Notes under the pieces: generated by a model | Told to the model about the DNA's origin: nothing | Seen by the model: only the letters and a program-made list of their open reading frames with translations | Database searches by the model: none | Translations under genes and position numbers: made by a program | Virus record (IMG/VR): IMGVR_UViG_3300009168_000123 | Coordinates: 1-22,666 of that record | Reading direction: 5' to 3' (one strand) | DNA: 22,666 bases | DNA from: a virus | Part shown: positions 12,055-18,776 of the stretch, piece after piece | How positions within the stretch are numbered: the stretch's first letter is position 1 | Layout of the letters: the number at the start of each line of letters is the position of its first letter

Positions 12055-12109
12055 GACGAAACGCACCGCGCGCGGTGCGTCCATGCGTTAAGCGCATGCT
12101 GATGAGTCC
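12054..12109 (+). ncRNA. Hammerhead ribozyme 5 (type II)
   Basis: Stem II GGAC 12054-12057 with GTCC 12106-12109. GAAA 12058-12061. Stem III CGCACC 12062-12067 with GGTGCG 12074-12079 around GCGCGC, closed by A12061-T12080. Cleavage-site C 12081, cleavage predicted between 12081 and 12082. Stem I CATGCG 12082-12087 with CGCATG 12093-12098, loop TTAAG. CTGATGA 12099-12105. It shares stem III with copy 4 and stem I with copies 1-3, as if patchworked by recombination. It starts inside gene F's TAG. Confidence 0.94.
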
Positions 12110-12129
12110 AACCCTTGAAAGGCCACACC

Positions 12130-12315
12130 ATGAATCCCTTAGCCGCTTATTCCGACATGCGCCTTGTGCGCGTCCTGAAAGGCCTCGACAAGCGAGTCGG
12201 TCCGCTCACCCGCGCCTTGCGCGAATTGATCCTGGCAGAGATGGGTGCGCGCGTAGCGCGCGCCTATGCCACCGAACAGCGCCGCTTGCGCGCATCGCTG
12301 AAGGCGCGGTCATGA
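12130..12315 (+). CDS. Cluster gene G, hypothetical 61-aa protein
   Basis: 61 residues from the ATG at 12130, with the GAAAGGCCAC leader 7 nt upstream. The protein is strongly basic and helical (RLVRVLKGLDKRVGPLTRALRELI, then RVARAYATEQRRLRASLKARS). It is the first of seven small genes that follow the last ribozyme without further ribozymes and are linked by short overlaps. A small nucleic-acid-binding protein is possible from charge alone. No family recognised. Confidence 0.65.
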   Translation: MNPLAAYSDMRLVRVLKGLDKRVGPLTRALRELILAEMGARVARAYATEQRRLRASLKARS

Positions 12316-12485
12316 TACGTATGTGGATCAATCAACCGTCGACATTGCAGCCATTCCATAATTTGCACGGGCAAAATGTGCTCGCCGAAAAAGATTGGGG
12401 AATGATGCGCGTCTATTTCCTGTCAGGCGACATCATATCGCAGCGCATGCCGGTGGAATGCTTATCGAAAGGGTGGCGCACATGA
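12312..12485 (+). CDS. Cluster gene H, hypothetical 57-aa protein
   Basis: 57 residues from the ATG at 12312, coupled to gene G by an ATGA overlap, and its own stop overlaps the next ATG. Sequence features: MIRMWINQPSTLQPFHNLHGQ, then DWGMMRVYFLSGDIISQRMP and a short basic end. No family recognised. Acceptance rests on coupling at both ends. Confidence 0.55.
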   Translation: MIRMWINQPSTLQPFHNLHGQNVLAEKDWGMMRVYFLSGDIISQRMPVECLSKGWRT

Positions 12486-12673
12486 CCCGCACACTCTTTT
12501 ACGCTGTCGCCACCTACGCCACGCCGCGCGGTGCGCTTGGCACATGGCGTGGTCGCCTGTTGGCGGCTGACCTGGCATCTGCGCTCCACACGGTGGAGCG
12601 TATCGTGATCGGTTCCCGCCGTGTTGCCGGAAAGCTGGATATTCAAATCACTACTGTAAAGGATCATCGCTAA
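12482..12673 (+). CDS. Cluster gene I, hypothetical 63-aa protein
   Basis: 63 residues from the ATG at 12482, with ATGA coupling to gene H. It has an aromatic N-terminus (TRTLFYAVATYATPRGALGTW), an Ala/Leu helix (LLAADLASALHTVERIVIG) and a beta-like end (GKLDIQITTVKDH). Unknown family. The TAA overlaps the next ATG (TAATG). Confidence 0.58.
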   Translation: MTRTLFYAVATYATPRGALGTWRGRLLAADLASALHTVERIVIGSRRVAGKLDIQITTVKDHR

Positions 12674-12816
12674 TGCCTGTATTCCTGATGTGTATGATCG
12701 TCGCCGGGTTGATCCTGTACGCACCCTGGGCGGTGTGGCGCTTTGTGTTGGCTACCTTCGGTGTGCTTTTCACCTTACTCGCCCTGAGCGGCTTGGCGCA
12801 CTGGATGGGCGCATGA
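12673..12816 (+). CDS. Cluster gene J, 47-aa membrane protein
   Basis: 47 residues from the ATG at 12673 (TAATG overlap), stop TGA overlapping the next ATG. Almost wholly hydrophobic: FLMCMIVAGLILYAPW, a short VWRF turn, then VLATFGVLFTLLALSGLAHW. This suggests two transmembrane helices in a hairpin with little outside the membrane. It is too short for many gene callers, but both ends are coupled. It could affect the host envelope (superinfection exclusion or an accessory holin), but that is a guess. Confidence 0.62.
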   Translation: MPVFLMCMIVAGLILYAPWAVWRFVLATFGVLFTLLALSGLAHWMGA

Positions 12817-12965
12817 GCCGGCTTCGCCTCTATGTCTGTGGCTGTGATCCGATCATTCGGATCCGCTGCGGCCACGACGATTTGGAAATCATGTGCTTGG
12901 AGTGCATGGAAGTGTTCACCCAGGTCGAGAAATCGCCCACCAACAAGAGAAGGCCACGAAAATGA
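12813..12965 (+). CDS. Cluster gene K, 50-aa Cys-rich protein
   Basis: 50 residues from the ATG at 12813, ATGA-coupled to gene J. The Cys pattern C-x-C near residues 9-11, then C19, then MCLEC (C28, C31) suggests a small zinc-binding knuckle. The rest is LRLYVCGCDPIIRIRCGHDD and a basic C-terminus (NKRRPRK). The last codons contain an AGGCCAC leader like that of the ribozyme cassettes, serving the next gene. Unknown family. Confidence 0.62.
   Translation: MSRLRLYVCGCDPIIRIRCGHDDLEIMCLECMEVFTQVEKSPTNKRRPRK
12935..12961 (+). promoter_or_regulatory. Cassette-type ribosome-binding leader without a ribozyme
   Basis: The sequence CCACCAACAAGAGAAGGCCAC followed by GAAA before the ATG at 12962 is nearly the same as the CCAACCACGAAAGGCCACGAA leader that follows hammerhead 1 (quoted pieces aligned by eye). 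No hammerhead core lies upstream. It looks like the 3' end of the cassette repeat that has lost, or never had, its ribozyme. Confidence 0.55.
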
Positions 12966-13138
12966 ATACGATGTACCCACATCAGGAATCGGATGGGACA
13001 TGGACCCTACGACAGGAACGCTATCGCGGCGCTAAGCACGCGCACGATGTCTGCGCTGTGGCCAGAAGCCTCGAAGAACTGAAGGCCATGTGCGCGCCGC
13101 ACTGGCCCAACATCAAGTGGCCGGAGGTGGTATCATGA
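12962..13138 (+). CDS. Cluster gene L, hypothetical 58-aa protein
   Basis: 58 residues from the ATG at 12962, using the GAAGGCCAC leader and overlapping gene K's stop. The composition is aromatic and Glu/His-rich: YPHQESDGTWTLRQERYRG, then a helix VARSLEELKAMCAPHWP and a C-terminal IKWPEVVS. Unknown family. The stop overlaps the next ATG. Confidence 0.6.
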   Translation: MNTMYPHQESDGTWTLRQERYRGAKHAHDVCAVARSLEELKAMCAPHWPNIKWPEVVS

Positions 13139-13356
13139 AATGTTTCAAGCCGGAAGTTTTTGTCGAAGGCAAATGGTGCCGCAATGCCCTGATATTCGCC
13201 ACCGAAGAGGAGGCCGCACAAAACGCGTCTGACCTTATGTACAGGTGGGTGAACGTCCAGGACAGCCGCGCTGTCGAAGTCGACGAGCCGCGCGTCACCC
13301 ACACCTACATTGACCGCACGCTGGGCCACACACCGGATCCGGTCGAAGAGGCTTGA
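13135..13356 (+). CDS. Cluster gene M, hypothetical 73-aa protein
   Basis: 73 residues from the ATG at 13135, ATGA-coupled to gene L, with GGAGG about 7 nt upstream. It has a beta-hairpin-like start (CFKPEVFVEGKWCRNALIF), a helix (TEEEAAQNASDLMYRW), then VNVQDSRAVEVDE and a Thr/His segment. The overall plan resembles small phage proteins made of short strands and one helix, but no family is named. It is the last gene before the terminator at 13385. Confidence 0.65.
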   Translation: MKCFKPEVFVEGKWCRNALIFATEEEAAQNASDLMYRWVNVQDSRAVEVDEPRVTHTYIDRTLGHTPDPVEEA

Positions 13357-13384
13357 TTGCAACCGCTTAGGCGGCGCACAATGA

Positions 13385-13418
13385 AAAACGGCGTCCAAGG
13401 CCACTCGGACGCCGTTTT
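13385..13418 (+). terminator. Strong intrinsic terminator of the small-gene cluster
   Basis: AAAACGGCGTCC (13385-13396) is perfectly complementary to GGACGCCGTTTT (13407-13418), with a 10-nt loop. The A and T runs make it work in either direction. It sits between gene M and the primase-helicase gene, so it would end the cluster transcript. The loop contains AGGCCAC, the cassette leader word. A 10-bp direct repeat (CAACCGCTTA) flanks it at 13360-13369 and 13429-13438. Confidence 0.85.
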
Positions 13419-13454
13419 AGTCCTATTCCAACCGCTTAAGAAGGAACCTGACGT

Positions 13455-15599
13455 GTGGCGCAAGATACTGCTTCAGACCCGCAAATCAAGACCCGATATC
13501 CAGACCACACGACCGTAGACGCCGTTAAGGCCACACAATTCCTCACGTCTATCACGCATGGTGGACCGGTTTTGCTGGTCTGCTTCGGCGCGACCGGTGG
13601 ATTCTCACGGCAAGGGTTGTTCGACACGTCCGACCCGCACGCGGTGGCCGCCATGCGCTCGTTCATCGCCTTCCAGGAAACCCAGGCCAACAATGTGTTC
13701 TATCTGGCCAACGTGGCCGAAGGTTGCACCGGTGTCCCCGGTCGCGATGACATCACACAGATTCGCCTCGTCGTGCTCGACTTCGACCCGGACAAATCCT
13801 TGCCACTGCACGACGAGCGCGACCGGCTGCGCCAGCGCGCGCACGACTTCCTGACCGGCCCGCTGCAGCCGCGCGCCATTGTCGACACCGGGGGCGGCAT
13901 CCAGGTGGTCTATGAACTGCTTGAGCCGGTGCCGGCCACCGAGGACCGGATCGTCGAGATAGAGCGGCTGATGAAATCGCTGGCCAAATCATTAGGGGCC
14001 GATACCAAGACGTGCAGCGCCAAGAACCTGTTTCGCGTGCCGCACACCTACAACTGGCCAAACGAGGCAAAGAAGCTCGCTGGGCGCGTGCGAAGCGTGT
14101 CGGGCGTATGGTTCAGCGGCGGACCACGTGTTGCGCTCAGTGACCTTTATCCGTTCGCCACGGTGTCATCCGAGGACGGTCCTGTCTCGGCACCGGTGGA
14201 GTTTGGCGACCTGAGCGAAACGGACCTGACCGACGCGCTCGGTGAGCCGTCCGCCTTACCGGCGCGGCTGATCGAGGCCGCACGCGATCCGCTGGTGGTG
14301 AAGGTGCTCAATCGCAACCCAATCCCGAATGACCGTTCTGGATCCGATTTCAGCATGGCCTGTGGGTTGGTGCGCCTCGACCTCTCACCGAAGGATGTTG
14401 CGGTGCTGTTGAGCGCCTACGGTCACAAGGTGCAATCGACGTTCCACGAAGAGCGCCTGTTTTCGTATGTGATTCATACCGTGGAAAAAGCCGTCGCACG
14501 GGTTCGATCCACGCACTTGCTGGATGACTTCCAGGACGAGGCCGAGAAGGTGGCCGAAGAGGCTGAAACGAAAGTCCGCCACGCCAGGCTTGACCCGCTC
14601 ACCGTCGACGAGGCTTTGCATGGCCTGTTCGATGGCGACAACTCGGACATCGTGTCGGGCTTGATCGGCCCGAAGGAACTGATGGTCCTGTATGGCAAAC
14701 CTGGGTCAGGCAAGACCTTCGTGATGATCGACATGGCCTATCACATCGCCCAGGGGGCAGCGTGGAACGAGCGCACGGTAGCGCCGGTGAAAGTGGTCTA
14801 TATCGCCACGGAATCGGCCAGGGGCATCTTGTTTCGCCTACAGGCCCTGAAGGATCGATACGGGCCGGCGGCGGATTTCTACATTATCCCGTCCAGCGTC
14901 AACATGTTCGACCGCAGGCTGGACCTGAAGCCGCTGATGGACAGGATCCACGCCAAGGTTGGAAAGGATGTCGGCCTGATCGTCATCGACACCCTGGCGC
15001 GAGCGATGGGCGGCGGCAATGAGAACAGCGCCCAGGACATGACCGCGCTGATTGAGAACGGCGACCTCTTACGCAACAAGTTTGGTGCTGCAATCTGCTG
15101 GGTCCACCACAGCGGCAAGAACGAGGCGCTTGGGGCGAGAGGATCATCAGCCCTGCTGGCCGCTACAGACATCGAGGTCGAGGTGGCTGACGGCACATTC
15201 CGCACCACCAAGATGCGCGACCGCGAGGGGCTGGACTATCGTTTCGCCCTGAAGCCGGTGCAGGTCGGCACGTTCAAGGACGGCACCACGGTGACTTCCT
15301 GTATCGTCAATTGGGGCGCCGGTGGCCGAGAGTTTGTCGCCACCACGCCGGGGCAGCAAGGGCTGCAGATGGTCGTCGATATCCTGCGCCAGGTTCAAAA
15401 GCCGTTGACGTTCGAATCCATCATTGCCCAGGCATCGCTGACCAAGCACGGCAAACTGCCAGTCACTAGCAAGTCACTGCTTCGCCTGCTCAATGACGCC
15501 TGCGAGAGTGACACCAATATGGTCTTCACCAGATCCGTTTCCGAAGCCCCGAGGAAAAATAAAACCCCTGTTTACGATTATGGGCTTGTCAACTGGTGA
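13455..15599 (+). CDS. AEP-type primase fused to RepA-like replicative helicase
   Basis: 714 residues from a GTG at 13455, with AAGGA about 8 nt upstream. Residues about 1-215 resemble the RepB-type archaeo-eukaryotic primase/polymerase domain: LVVLDFDPDK (metal-binding acid pair near 108), DTGGGIQVVYEL near 145, and FRVPHTYNWPN near 194. Residues about 400-620 are a RecA-fold helicase of the RSF1010 RepA/AAA_25 type: Walker A YGKPGSGKTFV (411-421), VVYIATESARG, Walker B GLIVIDTLARAM (about 507-518), and WVHHSGK near 555. It should synthesise primers and unwind DNA at the phage fork. It opens the replication module, close to the candidate origin. Confidence 0.85.
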   Translation: MAQDTASDPQIKTRYPDHTTVDAVKATQFLTSITHGGPVLLVCFGATGGFSRQGLFDTSDPHAVAAMRSFIAFQETQANNVFYLANVAEGCTGVPGRDDITQIRLVVLDFDPDKSLPLHDERDRLRQRAHDFLTGPLQPRAIVDTGGGIQVVYELLEPVPATEDRIVEIERLMKSLAKSLGADTKTCSAKNLFRVPHTYNWPNEAKKLAGRVRSVSGVWFSGGPRVALSDLYPFATVSSEDGPVSAPVEFGDLSETDLTDALGEPSALPARLIEAARDPLVVKVLNRNPIPNDRSGSDFSMACGLVRLDLSPKDVAVLLSAYGHKVQSTFHEERLFSYVIHTVEKAVARVRSTHLLDDFQDEAEKVAEEAETKVRHARLDPLTVDEALHGLFDGDNSDIVSGLIGPKELMVLYGKPGSGKTFVMIDMAYHIAQGAAWNERTVAPVKVVYIATESARGILFRLQALKDRYGPAADFYIIPSSVNMFDRRLDLKPLMDRIHAKVGKDVGLIVIDTLARAMGGGNENSAQDMTALIENGDLLRNKFGAAICWVHHSGKNEALGARGSSALLAATDIEVEVADGTFRTTKMRDREGLDYRFALKPVQVGTFKDGTTVTSCIVNWGAGGREFVATTPGQQGLQMVVDILRQVQKPLTFESIIAQASLTKHGKLPVTSKSLLRLLNDACESDTNMVFTRSVSEAPRKNKTPVYDYGLVNW

Positions 15600-15649
15600 T
15601 ATAACGGTTATATAGGTAGCAGTGGTTGAGGGAATCAGCCCCCAACCAC
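15599..15649 (+). promoter_or_regulatory. Dyad and hairpin upstream of 97-aa gene
   Basis: ATATAAC-G-GTTATAT (15599-15613) is a perfect 7-bp dyad around one base, like an operator. Next, GTGGTTG (15622-15628) plus GGG (15630-15632) pairs with CCC (15639-15641) plus CAACCAC (15643-15649), one mismatch, loop AATCAG. No T-tract follows, so termination is unlikely; regulation of the following gene is possible. Confidence 0.5.
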
Positions 15650-15682
15650 CACTTGCACCACAACTCCATAGGAGAGATTGTA

Positions 15683-15976
15683 ATGCCGAAAGTTTCTAAA
15701 TCACAGAACCGTCACCCTGTCGACCGCCTCGCCGATGTCCGTGAGCAGCTTAAGGCTCTTGAGAGCGAAGAGCGGATCCTGCGTGATACCATCCTCCGCA
15801 CCGGCGACACCAATGGCGACGACAACGTTGCTATGGTCAAGGAATCGGTCCGCAATATGCTCGACCGCAAGGCGCTGGAATTCAAATTCGGTGTCGCTTC
15901 CGTCGCGGCCTGCACCAAGGAATCGCCGGTCACGACGTTGACACTGTTCAAAAAGACGGTCGATGTCCTCGCCTGA
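15683..15976 (+). CDS. Hypothetical 97-aa helical protein
   Basis: 97 residues from the ATG at 15683, preceded by GGAGAG about 7 nt upstream. An N-terminal basic tail (PKVSKSQNRHP) leads into a charged coiled-coil-like helix (VDRLADVREQLKALESEERIL), then MVKESVRNMLDRKALEFKFG and a Thr-rich end. Proteins of this shape appear beside replication genes in many phages, but I cannot give a function. It overlaps the next small gene by 14 nt. Confidence 0.72.
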   Translation: MPKVSKSQNRHPVDRLADVREQLKALESEERILRDTILRTGDTNGDDNVAMVKESVRNMLDRKALEFKFGVASVAACTKESPVTTLTLFKKTVDVLA

Positions 15977-16127
15977 CCGCTACACCGAGAAACTGGATCG
16001 CGGCCCCGACGAGGGGCCGCGCAAGACCAAGATGCTGCGGTGGGTCGACCGAGACGGCAACCACGTCCGCTACGAAGAATGGTGGCTTGACGCAGACGGC
16101 TACCCAAGCCACCCGGTGGAGGCATGA
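15963..16127 (+). CDS. Hypothetical 54-aa protein
   Basis: 54 residues from the ATG at 15963, overlapping the upstream gene by 14 nt, and its TGA overlaps the rusA ATG (ATGA). The product is charged and aromatic: DRYTEKLDRGPDEGPRKTK, then MLRWVDRDGNHVRYEEWWLDA. No family recognised. It fills an otherwise empty 150-bp gap, and coupling to rusA supports it. No strong ribosome site is visible. Confidence 0.58.
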   Translation: MSSPDRYTEKLDRGPDEGPRKTKMLRWVDRDGNHVRYEEWWLDADGYPSHPVEA

Positions 16128-16570
16128 AGTTCGTTCAGTTTACCCTGGCCGGTAAGCCGATGGCCAAGGGCCGGGTCCGCTTCACCCAGAAGGGCCACGC
16201 CTACACGCCCGACCGCACGGTGCGCTACGAGGGCCAGCTAGCCTTTGCGGCGCAACAGGCGATGAATGGCCGGCTGCCCGCCGATGGCCCGGTGGCGGTA
16301 ACGCTCATCGTCTCCATGCCTATACCGGTTTCCTGGTCGGCCAAGAAGCGAACCCAGGCGGAAACCGGGTTCCTCTACCCCACGGTGAAACCGGATCTCG
16401 ACAACTTCGCCAAGATGCTCGACGCGCTGAACATGATTGTCTGGAACGATGACTCCCAGATTATCGACCTGCGTGTGGTCAAGACCTACTCACTGACGCC
16501 GCAACTGACCGTGGCGGTATCACTGGCCGACGACAAATATTCCGCTCCACGCCTGCTTGACTTGTACTGA
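16124..16570 (+). CDS. rusA: RusA-like Holliday-junction resolvase
   Basis: 148 residues from the ATG at 16124. RusA enzymes are dimeric Mg-dependent nucleases that cleave four-way DNA junctions during recombination and replication. Diagnostic features: an N-terminal strand FTLAGKPMAKGRVRF, the catalytic block KPDLDNFAKMLDAL (about 89-102) with its paired Asp residues, then NDDSQIIDLRVVKTY (about 108-122) carrying further acidic residues and the conserved Lys. Length is typical (E. coli RusA is about 120 aa) with a short extra tail. It probably resolves branched intermediates made by the phage recombination genes downstream. Confidence 0.9.
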   Translation: MKFVQFTLAGKPMAKGRVRFTQKGHAYTPDRTVRYEGQLAFAAQQAMNGRLPADGPVAVTLIVSMPIPVSWSAKKRTQAETGFLYPTVKPDLDNFAKMLDALNMIVWNDDSQIIDLRVVKTYSLTPQLTVAVSLADDKYSAPRLLDLY

Positions 16571-16617
16571 GATTCCGTTATCGCTGTCGTTTCCTCTTTT
16601 CGCAAAGTTCCGCTTTC

Positions 16618-17952
16618 ATGCCGCTCTTCTCGCTCCTTCCGCACCAGCGCGCTGGTGTCGATTTCCTCAAATCCTCTGTCTCTCACGCCCTGCTGTTCGA
16701 TGAACAGCGCGTCGGCAAGACCGGCCAGGCCATCGTCGCCGCTGGTGAACTCGGCCTCAAGCGTGCCCTCGTCATCACCACCGTCGCCGGTGTTGGCGTC
16801 TGGAAGCACCAGATCCCCCAGTGGGACCGACACGGTGTCCACTTCGAAATCGTTCCGTGGTCGCAGATTGTCTCCGGTGGCAAGTATGCCAAGGTGCTCG
16901 CCCAGCACTACGACCTGCTCATCCTCGACGAATCCCACTACGGCAAGAACCCGACAGCGCAGCGCACCCAGCGCGCCTTCGGTCGCCTGTACGGCGACAA
17001 GATCCTGCAGCACCAGTCGTTGTTCAGCCACGCTGACCGCGTCTGGTGCCTGACCGGCACGCCGATGTCGCACGATCCTTCGGATCTCTTCATGGCGCTG
17101 AAGGCGCTGTTCCCGCAGGCGCTGGTCGGCAACTACAACTTCCCCGATGTCTCGACCTTCGCCCGGTTCCGGGCGCGCTACTGCGTCGTCGAACTACGCA
17201 AGTATGGCCGGCAGATGGTGCCGGTCGTCGTGCGCGGCCAGAACACCGGTGAACTCAATCTCCGCATCAAGTCCTACTTCCTGCGCCGCCGTCAGAGCGA
17301 TGTCGGCATCCAGCCGGCCTACTGGGATCAACTGTTCTTCCCGTTGACGCCCAAGGAGAAGGACGAGCTTGAAGGCCTGATCGACCAGGACGCCATGGAG
17401 GCGGCAATGGCGCGCGGCGACTGGGCGGCGGTCGAGCGCAATCTGGCCCGGATGCGGCGGGTCACCGGTGCCTACAAGGCCCATGCCACGGTGACCGCTG
17501 CCAAGGAGTATTTCGACACCTACCCCGACAAGCTGGTAATCGCCTACTGGCACACCGCCGTCGGCACGCTGCTGGAGGAGGGCTTGGCCAAGTTCAACCC
17601 GGTGCGGGTCGACGGCTCGATCACCGGGCTGAACCGCACGATCAGGGTCGAGCACTTCAAGAACGTGCCGACGTGCCGTGTGTTTCTGGCCCAGATAGCC
17701 GCCTGTGGCGAGGCCATCGACCTGTCGGCATCGTCCGAGATGTGGTTCGCCGAATCCGTCTTCACGCCGTCGCAGATGGCCCAGATGGGCGCGCGCATCA
17801 CCAACCTGGCGCAACCCAGGCAATGCCTGGTCCGCGTCATCACCCTTGAAGACACCATCGACGAGATGATCCAGGGCCGCCTCGTCGACCTATCCCGTTC
17901 AATCGCCCACACACTAGGAGAGACATATGCCGAAAATTTCACTGCACGTTGA
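16618..17952 (+). CDS. SNF2/DEAD-like helicase
   Basis: 444 residues from the ATG at 16618. There is no clear ribosome site (upstream TTCCGCTTTC), so initiation may be weak or start elsewhere. SNF2-type motifs are in order: Q-like LLPHQRAGVDFL (6-17), motif I LFDEQRVGKT (about 26-35), Ia VITTVAGVGVWKHQI, motif II LLILDESHYGKN (about 100-111), motif III CLTGTPMSHDP (about 143-153), then a second RecA lobe with YWHTAVGTLLEE, VRVDGSIT and a final LAQIAACGEAID-x-SA and QMGARITNLAQP. It is a compact phage version used in recombination or replication. The 3' end overlaps the next gene by 26 nt. Confidence 0.87.
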   Translation: MPLFSLLPHQRAGVDFLKSSVSHALLFDEQRVGKTGQAIVAAGELGLKRALVITTVAGVGVWKHQIPQWDRHGVHFEIVPWSQIVSGGKYAKVLAQHYDLLILDESHYGKNPTAQRTQRAFGRLYGDKILQHQSLFSHADRVWCLTGTPMSHDPSDLFMALKALFPQALVGNYNFPDVSTFARFRARYCVVELRKYGRQMVPVVVRGQNTGELNLRIKSYFLRRRQSDVGIQPAYWDQLFFPLTPKEKDELEGLIDQDAMEAAMARGDWAAVERNLARMRRVTGAYKAHATVTAAKEYFDTYPDKLVIAYWHTAVGTLLEEGLAKFNPVRVDGSITGLNRTIRVEHFKNVPTCRVFLAQIAACGEAIDLSASSEMWFAESVFTPSQMAQMGARITNLAQPRQCLVRVITLEDTIDEMIQGRLVDLSRSIAHTLGETYAENFTAR

Positions 17953-18547
17953 GGCCGACACCCCGGAAGAGTTCCGCAAGTTGATGGCGATGTTTAACGT
18001 GGCCCCATACTGGGAGCCGAAGGCTGGAGCACCGCAGTCAGACACGTTTGGCGTTGTGGATATCAAAACGAACATCCAGTCAGGCACGCAGGGCATCAAG
18101 CAGTCCGACGACGTTCCAGAGGTCCGGCCTATGCCGGAAGAGATAAAGGCCAAGCTGGACGAGATCGAAGCCACCGAAGAGCCGGTCGAAGAGAAGAAGG
18201 CCCGCAAGCCGCGTGGCCCCAACAAGCCCAAGATGACCCCGGTGACCGAAGAGGCACCGGAAGAGGTCGAGCATGTCGGCACCGTCGCGGTGGCCGAAGA
18301 GCAGGGCAATGGCGAGGTGCTGACCCGCATGGATCTCGGCGACACCATCGCCGGATACGTGCGGAAATATGGCATCAACTTTGCGCAGACGGATGTCAGC
18401 AAGATGCTGCAGGACATGTTCGGCGCGGATGTCCGCAAGAAGTCCGACGTGCCGGACGACCAGCCGTCGCTGCGCAAGGCGATCAGCGCGATCACCCAGG
18501 CGACCATCGACAACCCGTACAACCGCAAGGTCGATGTCAATGGTTAA
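17927..18547 (+). CDS. Hypothetical 206-aa acidic protein
   Basis: 206 residues from the ATG at 17927, with an excellent AGGAGA ribosome site inside the end of the helicase gene. Residues 1-30 (KISLHVEADTPEEFRKLMAMF) look like a small structured start. About 60-125 is a charged, Pro/Glu/Lys-rich linker with a basic patch (EEKKARKPRGPNKPKM). Residues about 135-205 form a helical domain (DLGDTIAGYVRKYGINFAQTD, KMLQDMFGADVRKK). No family recognised. Its context among DNA-metabolism genes suggests an accessory DNA-binding role, by inference. It overlaps the next gene by 8 nt. Confidence 0.72.
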   Translation: MPKISLHVEADTPEEFRKLMAMFNVAPYWEPKAGAPQSDTFGVVDIKTNIQSGTQGIKQSDDVPEVRPMPEEIKAKLDEIEATEEPVEEKKARKPRGPNKPKMTPVTEEAPEEVEHVGTVAVAEEQGNGEVLTRMDLGDTIAGYVRKYGINFAQTDVSKMLQDMFGADVRKKSDVPDDQPSLRKAISAITQATIDNPYNRKVDVNG

Positions 18548-18776
18548 GACCAGTTGGAAGCTGGAGCGGGTCATCGTCGAGGTCATGGTGCATGACGGGT
18601 GCGTCGACATCGGCGATGTCCGCTGGTCCGTCGAGACGGCGCTTACCTCCAGCCGGACCTTCGACACGGTGATCCGTTCGCGGCACTCGAAAAACGGCGG
18701 GCCTGTCCGTCTCGGCGCGCTGACGGTCAAACAGTTCAATCGAGTGGTAGCGGCGAAGGAGGCAGCGCATGGCTAA
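18540..18776 (+). CDS. Hypothetical 78-aa protein
   Basis: 78 residues from the ATG at 18540, overlapping the previous gene by 8 nt and the next by 8 nt. It contains SWKLERVIVEVMVHDGCVDIG, then VRWSVETALTSSRTFDTVIR and a basic C-terminal LGALTVKQFNRVVAAKEA helix. No family recognised. No strong ribosome site is seen, so coupling to the upstream gene is assumed. Confidence 0.6.
   Translation: MVKTSWKLERVIVEVMVHDGCVDIGDVRWSVETALTSSRTFDTVIRSRHSKNGGPVRLGALTVKQFNRVVAAKEAAHG

Noticed and set aside
9916-12109. Repeats as a CRISPR array or transposon ends
   Set aside because: Repeats are spaced by whole genes of differing length, vary in compensatory fashion, and fold exactly as hammerheads. There are no spacers, cas genes or transposase.
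13960-14000. CTGATGA at about 13968 as a sixth hammerhead core
   Set aside because: It lies within the primase-helicase coding sequence and has no partner GAAA or closing stems. CTGATGA near 258 and 21807 were dismissed for the same reason.
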